This document shows, piece after piece, positions 31,906 through 44,495 of a stretch of 64,000 bases of DNA. Each line of letters starts with the position of its first letter. Positions within the stretch are counted from its first letter, which is position 1. The stretch comes from Mauremys mutica (taxonomy: Eukaryota > Chordata > Testudines > Geoemydidae). The notes beneath the pieces are model-generated. The model saw only the letters and a list, made by a program, of their open reading frames with translations, did no database searches and was not told the origin of the DNA. Made by a program: the position numbers and the translations under genes. The stretch lies in contig NC_059077.1 in the NCBI RefSeq assembly GCF_020497125.1, positions 26,797,340-26,861,339 of the forward strand, written 5' to 3'.

Positions 31906-32369
31906 AGGGGTGTGGCAGGGCTGGGGTATAAACCCCTTGGATGCCCTGCCAAAGGAGCAGCTCCTTCCTGGTAGAAGGGCCAAGTGCAGGGGCCCAGACA
32001 CTCAGTAAGGAGCTCAGCTGCAGGCTCTAAGGAGGGCAGGCTCAGAGGAATCAGCTGAGTTGAGTGGAGCCAGCTGTGCTGGGGGCTGAGTGGAGATATA
32101 AGCCAAGGGGAAGGCAAGCCAGAGGGGAAGACAGAGATACTGCAGCTCTGTCTCTAAGGGCTGCAGAAAGCCTTAGGGGCCAGTAGACACAGAGATGAGT
32201 CGGGGGGATTGGTGTTGAGTGTATTAAGCACTGTAAATAAAAAGGTTTTAGAGTAGCAGGTGTGTTGACATGGCTAATCCACCTGAAGGAGGTGTTGGGA
32301 CCCTTTCTTTGACAGGCCCGAGCACAGGGACAGGAGGGCAGTAACCTGTGCAGACCCTGTGACAAGGGG
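31906..32369 (+). mobile_element. Solo LTR (family C), 454 bp, 5-bp TSD AGGGG
   Basis: The LTR is 31911-32364, starting 'tgtggcagggctggggtata' and ending 'cagaccctgtgaca', hence TG…CA. Exact duplications AGGGG lie at 31906-31910 and 32365-32369. Near the 3' part there is 'gtaaataaaaagg', a poly(A) signal. A TATA-like 'gatataagcc' at about 32094 fits an LTR promoter. No internal sequence adjoins it. The overlapping minus-strand frames are not genes. Confidence 0.8.
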
Positions 32370-34130
32370 TTACAAAATTTGCAGGTATATGTAGATATAT
32401 TATAGCAGTCTTCTGCATGTGGAAGGAACAGTATGTATTTTCTCTGCTCTTCCCAAATGGCAACGGGACACTTTCGAACAATCACAATCTTTGCATTTGG
32501 TGAGGCAGGGAGTAAACAGAGTTGTCAAATCCAGTCATTCAGGTGGATTAAATGCTTCTGGCAGCATTAATTTGGGGGAGGAGGAGGGGAGAGGAAGTCC
32601 TTTGTACTATCTAAACAGCTCCCTAAGATTAAAAAGCCCAAGAAAAATAAGCAAACAAATATTTGCATGCATTCAGGTAACACAGGAACTCTAATTAGCA
32701 AATGGTGCTGTAAAGAAAATGTAAAAATATGCAAAGAGCATTTAAGCTGAAAATAGAAAAAGTGAGTTTTACCAATTAGCTTTGTCATGTTGTATAAAAC
32801 TTTGCAACAAACTCCCAGACCAGGGAAGTCTGGTTTGGAATTTTGTAACAAACCCCAAACGTGGGTCTACTTTGTGGAAAGGCTCCTAACTAGATTTCAG
32901 TTGTTTTGCTTTTTGAGTTATTGAATTGATTTAAACGCTAAGATGAAACTCAGTGGGCACAAATCCTTGCAACTACATTCTTTCCACCATCTCCATCACC
33001 CGCCAAAAAGCTTTGACTGAATCCTTTCCATCCTTCTCATTCTTAATCTTGCCCTGAAAGTTTCCAGTTTCCTGGTTGGCTAGTAGAGTGTTTTGCAGGA
33101 ATCTTTCATCCATAGACTTCTGGGAGACTGAATAGATGACCTAATCTTTTTTTATTCTTCAATTCCAAGTCTATGATTACTAGTTAAGTTTGCAGTGTTC
33201 TGAAGAAAACACAAGGCACACTACTGTATCATTGTTCAATACTCCTTTGAAACTATTAGTGTTCATGTGTTTTTCTTCAGGAGGAAAAATATAAATAGTG
33301 AAAGTATTTTCATATCATGTGCGTATCCAATTGACTTCTGCTCCAGAAAAAGCTGCCAATAAATTAGTAACTTTTCCTTCTAAACACATACAAATTAATT
33401 TTAATTTGTGTATAAATGTCAACATTTATTCATTGCAGATGGTAAATGTTCACACACACATCAAAAATACAGACAGGTATATTAGTATTGCAGAATAGAT
33501 TAAAATAGAGTTGTCTTCCCGAAAGCTGTCATTTCATTATTGGAACTGAAGTACTAAATTCATGCATATGCACATATCAGCATCAATATAGATACATAGT
33601 GTTCTGAGATGAGTCACTTGGCAATTGCTAATAGGTTAATCAGTGATGAAATAGTCCAGCAGTTTCCTGCAACCACTGCTTTACTGTGAATTACAAACCT
33701 ATCAGCAGCTGCTCAGTTTATCAAACTCTGTTTTCAGAATATGAACAAATCCTCTAGGCTGAATAAATAGCAATATCATTAATTCACTTACCAAAAGAGT
33801 GTGGTGTTTTTGTTTTTTGGTTTTTTTTTTTTTTGTTTTAAAACCATTCTGGTATTAGTATTCTTTATAAGTAACTGGAGATTGGGAACTGGAATCATCC
33901 TAATCTCTTCCCCTCTGCTCTTTCCCAAGGATTAGAGATTCTAACAAGACTCTACTGGGGAGCAGCATTGTCCTGATTGGCAACTGTCAATGACAGTAGT
34001 CCTATGATTGAGCCCTCCCATTATATCAGCGCTAATTTAGATAACCAATCAGAAGTTCTATTAGTGTTAATTTATTTTTACAGATCATTGTAGCACCCAA
34101 GATGTGCTAGGTTCTTGCCAGTGTTCACTG
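32370..34130. other. Non-coding stretch, nothing recognised
   Basis: A T-rich tract lies at 33805-33840. No gene or repeat could be supported; 32990-33180 contains worn repeat-like text that I could not assign. Confidence 0.45.
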
Positions 34131-34216
34131 AATCACAGAAATGTAGGGCTGGAAGGGACCTCAAAGGTCACCTAGTCCCACCCCCATGCTGAAGCAGGAC
34201 CAAAAATATCTAGAAG
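34131..34216 (-). mobile_element. CR1 3' end, short
   Basis: On the plus strand it reads 'aatcacagaaatgtagggct', 'ggaagggacctcaaaggtca', 'cctagtcccacccccatgct', 'gaagcaggacca': the inverted CR1 3' UTR. About 86 bp, strongly 5'-truncated. Confidence 0.8.
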
Positions 34217-34970
34217 GAAGAGAAACCCTTTGTCCTGAAGAGCATACAGTACAACAATATTATCCTTTTGTCATACCAACATGTCACTTTTCTATGCTTT
34301 GTTATATTTTATTGACTTGATGTTCTTTTGGGTCAAGTCTATAATGTCTCTACTTCTCCATATTTTTTTCCTTTGTGAATTCAGTCTTCGCTTTCATTTC
34401 TGTGATGCTGCCACCCAGCTCCACATCTACCCTAATTTACTCCATCTATCTTTCTGTTAGTTCCATAACTTCCTAGTAAAGATGGACAAATTCAGTGCCT
34501 TGTCCCACTACTGTTAACTCTGTTTTAATTCTAGCTCAGGATGGTTGCTCCTCTCTAATTTTCATCTTTCCCTCCTGGGTTAGAAAATAGAATGTTGTTT
34601 ATCATTAAGACCTGTGAGTTTTGTAGCTCACCACTGGAGCTTTAAATCAGCATTGCTTGCCATTGGAAAGCAGGGATTCTCAGCTTTCTAAAGGTGTGTC
34701 CTTTGCCATGATGGATCACAAGTTTAGATATCAGACCTTAACATCATGTCAGTCTGATTACTAGGCTGCTTCCCTGAACTAATGCGATGTAAAGCATTAA
34801 TCTTTTTAAACTACTTCTTTTCCTCAGAGCACTGCATCTTTTTTTCTATAAAAGTCTATAGGTGGGGGCCCAAGTCATTTTATGTACTTAGGAATTTTGT
34901 CTATAGTTTGACCTAGGGAGTACTACTGTTACCAGAACCTGCCCTTCAATTCCATCTGAAGCACCAGATT
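34217..34970. other. Non-coding stretch, nothing recognised
   Basis: Pyrimidine-rich in places. No gene or repeat identified. Confidence 0.5.
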
Positions 34971-35180
34971 GCCTATATCTACACTAAAAACTAGGGCTGT
35001 GATTCCCCTATTCGTGTACACATACTCGCACTTGTTCTCATCGAGCTAGCACAAGCACAAATGCAGTGTAGCCATGGTCACATGGATAGCATCAGCAGAG
35101 GCACAGCTGAGCCATGGCAAGGTTTAAGGTGGTACAGGAACAGGAGAATCACACCCTTGGCTCATAGTGTATACATAGCC
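34971..35180. mobile_element. MITE with 'gtctacacta'-type ends
   Basis: The left end gcctatatctacacta and the inverted right end ggctatgtatacacta agree at 13 of 16 positions. The style resembles Harbinger termini such as that at 17051. No matching 3-bp target duplication remains, so superfamily is tentative. Confidence 0.55.
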
Positions 35181-37194
35181 ATAGATGTGTTGCACCTAGA
35201 TGTTCCAATCTTAGTAGCATTTATATCATATTTATACTTGCATCTTCAAAGTGCAGTCCAAATTCCTCAGACACCTATTAGCATTTCTCTACAGTTGCAG
35301 AGACAATCTTTCCTACACTTATCTGGATGCTGATGATTCTCACTTCATAGATACTGCATGGAAATCTGTGGTTATAAACTATTTATGTTAATAGAGCTTC
35401 TGAAAATACATGCTTGGTTTCCTTTCCCTTTAGTGACCAATATATTCCCAGAATGAATCTTTAAAGCACATTGCTGATGGTAGTCAAGAATTTTATTGTT
35501 GGGGTACATGATTTAGACAGCTTCAGAATCCTTTCAGATCCTGTTCCATTCCCTTCACAAATCAAAAACATTGTTTATAAATCTGACCCCAGTAGAAAAT
35601 CTTTCTCCAGCATGTCTGACTGGCACAAACAAAGTCCCCATGAAAGGGTGACCTGGGGAGGCTGAAGAGCTACCTGTAAATAAAATGAGAAATATTAATC
35701 AAGTCCATTTTTTTCAAATGTGTTTCTAATTGAATTAACAAGGCAGTCATTTACTTAAAAGATTATCACTCTGTGAGTGTCTTGGTTTCAGACCAATATG
35801 ACTAGTGTTTATCCTCTGACTGGGATTTGCATGACGTTAAACACAAACCTAGGGAGCAGTATTCCTCTTAATACCACTGCCTATCCCCAACAATGGTAAC
35901 TAATGGCATGTGAGATGGAATAAGGAATAGATCCCTTACCTGTGAATTGTTCCTGCTGTTTGATTGCAAAGCTTGAAATCCAGACAAAGCGAGCCACATT
36001 CTGCCATGGATAAGTGGGTTCAGCCCCACTATTGACAGCTTGAATTTGGCCCACTATGACCTTACAATTTTTTTCTGGTAACCTTTTATTCCTAGAAAAT
36101 CATACCTGACACATTAATGCCTATTTTTTTCCCCCTCAGATTGCACCATCTGTAGAATTATCCAAACTCACAACTTTACAGATGTGAAAAACTAGAAATT
36201 AACTTGCATTTCTGTAGCTGGGTTAGCCATAAATCTACATTAAACCTAAAATTATTTGGACTGGACAACAGTGGAAGCCACATAAGGATTTTATGACTCC
36301 TCCCAAATGTCAGTGTCTGTTTTTAAAATCCTCCCCAAACACCTCAGCCTTTCTGAAACGTTCAAGGAATTTATGCATCACATTCTTTTCCTTTCCTTCT
36401 TTCCAATAAATACTTTGTGAGAACCCTCTCACTTCCTGGATGATCTGTGCCCAAGGATTAGGTCTCCTCCTGAAGGCAAAATCTAAAAGGAGGAAGAGTT
36501 CTGCAACTGCTCTGGGTTATGGGTACCACTCCCTCAGGACCATTGTGTAGCCAGTTTCCTCCAGGGTTTACTGTACATAATATTGCCTGACTGATTTTCC
36601 TTCACTCATCAGTGAGAGCATATTGTCCATTCCTTCAGTCCCGCAGCTGATATTCAAACTCTGCTGCTGTGCAGACTTCAGATCTTAAGGCTTGGCTCAG
36701 ACAATCCTCTCCAGATTCATTTTCTTAACCCGGCCTCTTTGGTCTGGGCTGGAAATTAGCCCTACATGTGAAAACTCTCACGCTCAGTATTTCAGCACTA
36801 CTGCTCCTTCCTAAATCAGTAAGTTCAGAGGAGCTCAAAATTGATATATAGTGGGATAAGAGGTGAGATTGAACCAAACTTTTTCAAACTATGAAAAGGC
36901 TGAATGTTGATTTTGGGTGAAGGTTCAGATCAGTTCTTCTTTTGGTTCCCTTTCCCTACTAAAAACTCAATGATGACAATGCAGCAGAAGTTTGCACTAA
37001 GATGTTGTCCTGGCATATTAAAGCAATGCACTGACTTCAGTTTGCTTGGGATTTCTGTTGGTGGTGAGACTGTTACTTCTATTTGTGACTTCCTGGTGAA
37101 TAAGGTTGTATTTATTACTTAAACCTTGTAAATTAACGTTAAGATTTTAAATGAACAAAATAGTATACAACACTAATTTAATGTATTTAGTAAG
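35181..37194. other. Non-coding stretch, nothing recognised
   Basis: About 2 kb without a recognisable gene, RNA or repeat. Open frames are all under 75 codons and lack features. Confidence 0.5.
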
Positions 37195-37300
37195 CCTAAA
37201 TCTGATTTCACTTCTCTGGTATAAATCAAAATTAACTCCTTTGAAAACAGTGGAGTTGGAGCTGTGCGCAGTTGGTGGAAGTCAGAATCAGACTTAGTGC
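37195..37300. repeat. Palindromic MITE-like remnant
   Basis: Left 'aaatctgatttcacttctct' and right 'ggaagtcagaatcagactta' are roughly complementary, with 'aactcctttgaaaacagtgg' in the centre. Typical of short, old hairpin MITEs of amniotes. Confidence 0.45.
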
Positions 37301-38658
37301 CTTTAAGAATTTAAGAATTGCCATATTGGAACAAAAGAAACGGCCATTTAATTCATATTGACTTTCAAGCTGGGGCAAATACCAGATAATTCAGAGCAAA
37401 CTTGTAAATCCCAAGAGTTGTAATGCCCCTTCTCCCAGTACTGTACCTAACTGCAATACTATTTTATGATACTGAGTATTTCTTCCCAATCCCAGCAAAT
37501 GATCCCAGCAAATGATCAGTCAATATCTTGATGTGCAAGAATTCTTAACTCTTATCTAGAGTAACTGCAGGACCAAGTGGTTGTGCCCTGAAGGTGATCA
37601 ATGTGGGGAAGTAGAAAATCAACAGGTTCCTCACCCAGATGTGCTGGGGGGGAGGTATTTTGAAGTGATGGGTTCTTGTGGAGAAGGAGGTGCCTTCATC
37701 TGCTTTCCTCTGGCTTCTCTATGGGTTATGGTAGAGGCATGAAGATTTTCCCCTTCCCAACTAAGGCAAGAGTGTTCCTGGGCTCAGACCCTCTGCTCCT
37801 CCTCCCCTGTGTATTTTTGGGGGATATAGAAGAATGCCATATAATATATAGGTAATATTAATGGAGTCAAATAGCACCAGTATTCATGCCTGTTGGCAAA
37901 TTTAGTATGTGATTTGTATAAATGGGTGAATAGTGTCTAACTCATGCAGTGACGCCAATAAAAGCTTGATTTGAATTTGCTGCCTTTTTCCAACATTCAG
38001 TGGAATGGTGAGGTTAATATACCAGATTTTAGGGGGACTGTATTTGGGGTTGTAGCATTTTAATGGAAACTAGACTGCAAAAACTGCCAAGACAATAAGG
38101 CTTCTTAAAATGAAATAATAAAGAAAAGATCTGCAAGGAAGAACTTAATTCAATCAGAGGAAGAATCTTTAAGCAACACTCAAACAGTAGCCTCTCAGAG
38201 CCAGAAAATGAGTTCATGATGAATGATTACGTAAGATTGAGTCAAAAAGAAAGAAAGAAAAAATAAAAAAAGGACAATATATGTGGGGGGAGAGGAGAGG
38301 GGAAAAAAGCACTCATTAACACTAGAAATGGACATACCTGTTTAGATGAAGATTGTGTATCTGACTGCTTCTTGGGTGTGCATGAAGCCTTCTCTACAAC
38401 ATCTCCCCCATACAGTGACCGAACACAATCTGTGCCTCTGCTCTTGGTGATGCAAGGACTGCCCTCTCCCAGTCACCCCACGGCACTATCCTTTCTAAAG
38501 AGGTGAATAGATGGGGCCATCTCTTCTGCTTCAACAGCAGAGCTGGCCAGGTTCACAGGCCAGGTACCACAGGCCATATGCAGCGCCCCTTTCAGAGTGT
38601 AGCAACATGCAGTCTCTTGTCACTGGAAAATCATAGCATTTTACACCGACTCTGCACA
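37301..38658. other. Non-coding stretch; possible worn L3 tail
   Basis: 37315-37480 ('gccatattggaacaaaagaa' …) weakly resembles the inverted CR1-L3 tail at 20798-21138. An A/G-rich patch (38243-38300) is the only other notable composition. Confidence 0.4.
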
Positions 38659-39510
38659 GGCCCTGTCATAAATATAAATGGAAGGATAACAACCTTTATG
38701 TATGCAGTAACATAAAATCCCTCCTGGCCAGAGGTACAGCATCACATACCTGTATGGGGTTAATCAGTTCAATTAACCTAGCTGGCACCTGACCAGAAGG
38801 ACCAATGGGGAAAGAAAATACTTTCATATCTGGGAGGTGGGGGGAAGGTTTTGTTGATGCTGTGTTTTTTTGGTTCCCTCTCAGGACAGAGAGAGAGACC
38901 AAGCAGGTAAATCAGCTCCTAAAAGATCCTGAAATGATGCATCTAAAATTACAGAAATTGTAAGTAATAGCAAGGAAATGCATTAGATTATCTTTTGTTT
39001 TAGCTTGTGAATTTTCCCTATGCTAAGAGGCAATTTTATTCCTGTTTTGTAACTGGGAAGCAGAGTCAGAGGGGGTTTAAATCTTTTTATTTATCCTGTA
39101 AATTTATCCTGATTTTGCAGGTGTGATTCTTTAATTTTTTTTAATAAAATTCTTCTTTTAAAAATCTGATTGATTTTTCAGTGTCCTAAAAACAAGGCAT
39201 TTGGTCTGTGCTCACTTTGTTAACTTATTGGTTGGTATATTATTCTGAAGCCCCGCCAAGAAATGGGGTGAAGGGGTATAGGGGGATATTTTGGGGGGGG
39301 GGGGAACACGGCTCCAAGTGGCTCCTCCCTGAATGTTTGTTTAAATCTCTTGGTGGTGGCAGTAATACCATCCAAGGACAAGAAAAGGAATTTGTGCCTT
39401 GGGGAAGTTTTTAACCTAAGCTGGTGGAATATAAGCTTAGGGGGTCTTTCATGCAGGGCCCCACATCTGTACCCCATAGTTCAGAGTGGGGAGGGAACCC
39501 TGACAGGCCC
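38659..39510 (+). mobile_element. Solo LTR (family A), 842 bp, 5-bp TSD GGCCC
   Basis: The LTR is 38664-39505, from TGTCATAAATATAAATGGAA to 'ggaaccctgaca'. Exact duplications GGCCC occur at 38659-38663 and 39506-39510. It aligns along its length with 19652-20466: shared blocks include 'aaaatccctcctggccagag', 'agctggcacctgaccagaag' versus 'ggctggcacctgaccaaaag', 'cttggtggtggcag' and 'gcttagggggtctttcatg'. A poly(A) signal lies in the 'ttttaataaaattcttc' region (about 39140). No internal sequence adjoins it. Confidence 0.92.
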
Positions 39511-40394
39511 CAAGGCACTGGAGAATTGAGGGCAAGGCAGTAAGGATTTTCTGTCTCAGATTCTGCTGCCTCACTCTCACCGATAAGCATCTGACTTCAC
39601 CAGTAATTCCATTGATTTCAATGGAATATCATCACCATAAGTCACTAATTAGCATGAGTGATGGTGCCAGATGCTGGTCCTAAGTTGCTAGTCCAAGCTG
39701 TAGAAAGCTGACACTTAAATTATGGCCAGTTTCAATGAATTTATCATTTTTACATCTACTGCTATTTTGGATTTGTATTTTACTTCATTCCATATGTAAG
39801 ATGTGGGTTTTGTGCCCACACTTCCGATCCCTCAAAAAATCAGGAACAACTTTATTTAAAGTGACCCTACCTCCTAAAATGAAAAACAGAGAGAAAGAGA
39901 AAGTATATGTGTAACATGACAAATCCCATTATCTCTTTGTTCCCAAGAACAAATCTCATTTTCTTGAAAAAAGCACTTTAAAGTGAGATCCTGTTCTAGC
40001 CATGACATTATCTCCCTTCTGTAATGCAGGAAACATCTTGTTAGTTCCCATACTCCAGTAGTTCAAGTTATGGAGACTGGCAGCAACTCAACCCATTTTT
40101 TGTCAGTTTATAGCCTACCTTTTTCCCTCATGCAGAGATAAAAGGTGAATAGCTGTGAGCCTGCAAACTTTTGTAAGTCAGCCTGCCCTGAGTATGCAGT
40201 GCAGTTCAAATCGACAATAAAAAGTAAATTGCACCTGCATTTTAAAAAGCTCATTTTGGTTAGCAGTCCAACTTTGGTGGCAGTTGTCTTAGAAATGCCT
40301 AGTCTGCCAATATATAGGCAAAAGTTGGTGTTATATCCTTGTAATAAAATTTGCAAAATTTTAAACAATCTGATATAGCTAGTTCAACTATTAT
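39511..40394. other. Non-coding stretch, nothing recognised
   Basis: Overlapping frames on opposite strands at 40108-40378 are mutual shadows without domain content. Confidence 0.5.
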
Positions 40395-40848
40395 TTATTG
40401 TTTGTGTTATACTTGCACACAGAGGTCCCAACAGATGTTGGGAGCCCATCGTGTTAGGTAATGTATGAACACACAGTCTGGGACAGTCCAGACCCTGAGA
40501 CCTTATAATCAGAATATACAAAACAAGAAAAGGAAGCATTATTATTTATTATCCCCATTTTACAGATTGGGAAAACAAAAAGAATGTGACATTTTCAAAG
40601 GCACAAATGATATATATGCACCTAAATCACATTGACTTCCAATGGCAGCTGAGCCTACTGATAAAAGCTAATCTAATTCTAGAATAATTCTAAGATCTAA
40701 TTCTAACCTAAATCTAATTCCCATTTGTATCTCTGAAAAAAAAATCCCCTTAGGTGACTTGTCCAAGGTCACACAGGAAGCTGGTAGCAGAACCAGGAGT
40801 TGGAAGAAGAGCACCTAAGTCCCAGTACAGTGCCTTAACCACAAGACC
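40395..40848 (-). repeat. MIR-type SINE region
   Basis: Inverted MIR text: 'ttattatccccattttacag' followed by 'attgggaaaac', then 'aggtgacttgtccaaggtca', 'cacaggaagctggtagcaga', and 'gtacagtgccttaaccacaa'. Upstream (40430-40520) is 'gttgggagcccatcgtgtta', a common sauropsid SINE/LINE tail. About 150 bp in the middle (40590-40740) do not fit MIR. Confidence 0.75.
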
Positions 40849-41013
40849 ATAGAATATCAGGGCCCTCAGGAGGTCATCTAGTCTAACCCCCTGCTAAAAG
40901 GGGGATCAAATCCAGACAGATTTTTACCCCAGTTCCCTAAATGGCCCCCTCCCGACTGAACTCACAACCCTGGGTTTAGTAGGCCAATGCTCAAACCACT
41001 GTGTTATCCCTCC
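40849..41013 (-). repeat. Cry-type tRNA-derived SINE of turtles
   Basis: Read on the minus strand it begins with a tRNA-like head ('ggagggataacacagtggtt', 'tgagcattggcctactaaac', 'ccagggttgtgagttcag'), holding degenerate A and B boxes of pol III promoters. It ends with a CR1-type tail ('ggggttagactagatgacct', then 'cctgagggccctgatattct'). Turtle tRNA-derived SINEs are known to share their 3' tail with CR1, which mobilises them. It directly follows a MIR. Confidence 0.88.
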
Positions 41014-41540
41014 TTAGCTTAGAATAAACCTTGTCCTCACAAGTCTGATCTACACTGCTCCAGGGCAGAGGGAGAAGGAGCAAAGCCATGACCGTGAGGT
41101 GGGGAGCCTGAGCCATCCTGCTCTCACATAGTATGACAGCTAAGATGTCGGAAGGAATGTGCTCTGTAGCATCTATGCCAACAGCAGAATTTGTGCAGTG
41201 GCAGGGGAGTTGGCTACTCACTCAAGTAAGCAGAAGTTGTGTTCAGGACAAACCTGTGATCATATTAGCTGTGCCCCAGCCCGATGGTAAAGGGAGTGAT
41301 GGACTGGAATCATATACAGAGGCCGCACTGATGGTTGGGGGCGTGGAAAGGCTAAACCATTTACAAAAGAAGCCTTTCCACCATAAGACTGACACTCACA
41401 ACATTGGCACCTCTTTCTTCCTCTAAACCCCACCAATTCCTCCCCAAAAGGGAAGAAATTAATAAAACCAAAAGCTCTACCCCAAGCAGAATTTTTAACT
41501 CCAAAAAGGAGAAGTACCAGACCCTTCCTGAAGCCCTCTG
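41014..41540. other. Non-coding stretch, nothing recognised
   Basis: The 137- and 97-codon frames on opposite strands at 41133-41673 overlap each other and a CR1 tail. Neither is a gene. Confidence 0.5.
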
Positions 41541-41775
41541 AGCAGCGAGGGAGGTTTAGGCTGGACATTAAGAAAAACTTCCCAACTGTCAGGGTGGTTA
41601 AGCACTGGAATAAATTGCCTATGGAGATTGTGGAATCTCCATCATTGGAGATTTTAAAGAGCAGGTTAGACAAACACGTGTCAGGGCTGGTCTAGACAAT
41701 ACTTAGTCCTGCCATGAGTGCAGGGGACTGGACTAGATGACCTCTTGAGGGCGTTTCCAGTCCTATGATTCTATG
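41541..41775 (+). mobile_element. CR1 LINE 3' end
   Basis: The plus strand reads 'ggtttaggctggacattaag', 'gtcagggtggttaagcactg', 'gaatctccatcattggagat', 'ctggactagatgacctcttg' and ends 'tcctatgattctatgac', the CR1 C-terminal codons and 3' UTR with its octamer end. Confidence 0.88.
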
Positions 41776-42077
41776 ACTTTGCTGTTGCTATTGATTTTAC
41801 ATGGAGGGCACGCCGATACTAAGTAAATGGGCAGCAGTATAAAATCCACAGATAACTCCCCCTCAGTGCAACACAAGGCAAACATTCAGGGCTCTGCTTC
41901 CCATTGCTATATAGAATGTTTATTTTAATATAAAGGATGTAGCATAGCTCATAATTCACTGCTTACTCTGTATTTCTGATTTTCTGTTCTTGACCTTTCT
42001 TTTTATTTAAATTCCCCATAAAAACTGCATTTCTGAAGTCTGTAAAATGAAACTGTAAAGGTTTGAGGTCTCAGGAG

Positions 42078-42269
42078 TACACCTCTACCTCGATATAATG
42101 CGACCCGATATAACACAAATTCGGATATAACGTGGTAAAGCAGTGCTCCAGGGGAGCCAGGCTGCGCACTCCGGTGGATCAAAGCAAGTTCAATATAACA
42201 CGGTTTCACCTACAACGCGGTAAGATTTTTTGGCTCCTGAGGACAGCGTTATATCAAGGTAGAGGTGTA
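42078..42269. mobile_element. Tigger-like (Tc1/mariner) MITE, copy 2
   Basis: Ends TACACCTCTACCTCGATATA and, inverted, TACACCTCTACCTTGATATA are nearly identical. TA borders fit mariner-type insertion. Full-length relative of 24872-25064; this copy keeps better terminal repeats. Confidence 0.9.
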
Positions 42270-43517
42270 TTTGAATTTCCCAGCATCTGGCTTCATTGCA
42301 CATGTGATAAATTTTAATGGTTTTGCCCCATGTACAATAGTTCAGTATTTTTAGTGAATACAACAAAGCCACAAAAACATTCAGCATATACATCCTGTAT
42401 GCAGACTTCCTGAGTTAGCTCTGCGAGGCTTAGTCAGGTTGTTGGTCTCATTATGAAGGGGAAAAGATTATCAAAACTATTTTCAATTAGTTTTTTTCTT
42501 AATTAAATGAAAACATATTCAATCCAATTAACATATTCATTATTATGGGGACAATTTTAGCAGTAGGGCTCAAGCAGTGAAAGTAACTGCAGAGCTGAAG
42601 CTCCGCACTCCAATCCTGCCACATCCAAACCTGCGCAGTTCATGCTCCGCTTTGTGACCCTTAATGATGATGGAATTACACCAGATAGACACTGGTATAA
42701 ATCAGAGTTGGATGTGGTCTTGTGTTCTGGAAATCAATCACATTTCTGTTACATTATAATACCTTGAAAATGATTATACATTTTTAAGCTTTACAAATGT
42801 TTTCCAGTAAACAGCATAAATGGACACTCCAAAGACATAATTGCACAATTACAAACATTAATTTGAAATATTAAGAAAAAGAAAACAGTATAAAGTATTA
42901 ACTATATGTCTCCACTTTACTGGAAATGGAAACTGTCAGCTGATAATGGTGACTTATAAAGGATCATTAATATGTATTTATTTATCTTTAAAAAAAGAAG
43001 GCTGGGGTTCCAATATCACTTAAAACTTGCAAATGATACACGGGTAACCAATTGTTCTTTTCACTCTTCCTGTCCATTTTTGTTATGCCCACCTATTTGT
43101 ATCTTGTCTTCATTTACACTGTAAATTCAGGGCTTGTCTTGCACTATACTGCCCTACAATGAGCTTTGTGTAGGTGGATTCTGGCACTTCTCTGGAGTCC
43201 CAATGAAGTCAATTTGGCTTCATGCAGTTCAGGGTCCTTCCAGGAAAAGATAATTGAAGAATTGGATCCCAACTGGTGCCACCACCTACTTATTGGGGCT
43301 TCTTGGTACTACTGAAATATAAACAATAAAATAGTAGAATATGCTAATTATTGAAAATCCATGTTCTCTACTAATAGTTGGTTGATACTAACTAGAATTT
43401 CCTACATTTACCATAATATTTAATTGTCTAGATTTTTGCTATTTGCTGTAAATATGGTCCTGAATCCAAACTCTGGAACTAAACCCTTCACTTCTTGAAC
43501 ATTGGCAGTTATTGCTC
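42270..43517. other. Non-coding stretch, nothing recognised
   Basis: AT-rich. 42640-42725 has worn palindromic-MITE phrases ('ggaattacaccag', 'actggtataaatcagag'). Confidence 0.45.
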
Positions 43518-43655
43518 CATAGAAATGTTGGGCTGGAAGGGACTACAAGAAGTCCTTTAGTCCATCTTTGCGAGCTGAGGCAAGACCAAGTATACCTAGA
43601 CAATCCTTGACAGGTGTTTGCCTTAAAAAAACCTCCAGTGATTGGAATTTCACAT
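43518..43655 (-). mobile_element. CR1 3' end fragment
   Basis: Inverted CR1 tail: 'catagaaatgttgggctgga', 'agggactacaagaagtcctt', 'caagtatacctagacaatcc', 'ttgacaggtgtttg', 'aaaacctccagtgattggaa'. Older and more diverged than the copy at 41541-41775. Confidence 0.8.
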
Positions 43656-44403
43656 AATCAAATCCCTGGATCTAGATACTCTCCCACTCCTGAACTTTGG
43701 AGATCTTTGGATCAAGATAAAAAGTTTGCAATTTAGGCTTATCCCTAGTTTGCTACTATATTTCAAGGCTGGTTTCTGTAGAGCTCTTGGAACATGGGTA
43801 GTGTTTAAATGACATTAAATGTCTAAGATATTAAAATAATTAGTTTCTTTTCTCACCTTCATTTAGGGTCCCCTGGTGACCCTTACTTTATTCCTTTTAC
43901 TCCCCTCCCTCCTTAAAGCCCCCTCTAATCCTAAATATGGTTAATTCACAATGCCAAATCCTAACTATATCCCCCTTCATAGTTAGAAATAATCTCATTT
44001 TTACATAGTAAATGGAGATAAGCAATCAGGAAAAGTCCTGTCAATTGGGAAACAGTTCAAAACACAAGTAAAGGATTATCTTGAGGAAGGAATATTGGGG
44101 TTTTCAAAACCTAGCAAGTAGAAATCTATGGCATAAAGCTGAGGATTCAAGGCTGGGTTGCACAACGCCATCTATCCTGGATGCATTTCCCCAAATCTGC
44201 CAAAAACTAGAAAGCAGTGAATGATTGTCAAATGGACTTTGACAAAACATGCACATCACTCAGAGTAGGATAAATTGTAGAGGTTTTTGTTTCCCCATTT
44301 ATGATTCATGAACAAATCACTAAACTCCATGAAACAACAATCCTTTTTCTTGAAACCGCAGACTATCCCTTCCCATTACACAGTGTTACCTTATGCATTA
44401 ACA
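43656..44403. other. Non-coding stretch, nothing recognised
   Basis: No recognisable gene, RNA or repeat. Confidence 0.5.
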
Positions 44404-44495
44404 GTGGGCCAGATCCCCAGCTGGTGCAAATCAGTGCAGCTCTGCTGAAGTCTGTGGAGCTGTGATGATTTTCACCAGCTGAGGATCTTGCCCAC
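44404..44495. repeat. 92-bp palindromic MITE-like repeat
   Basis: Left 'gtgggccagatccccagctg' pairs with right 'cagctgaggatcttgcccac'. Inner arms ('gtgcaaatca', 'tgatgattttcac') also pair. One hairpin, no coding capacity. Confidence 0.65.
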
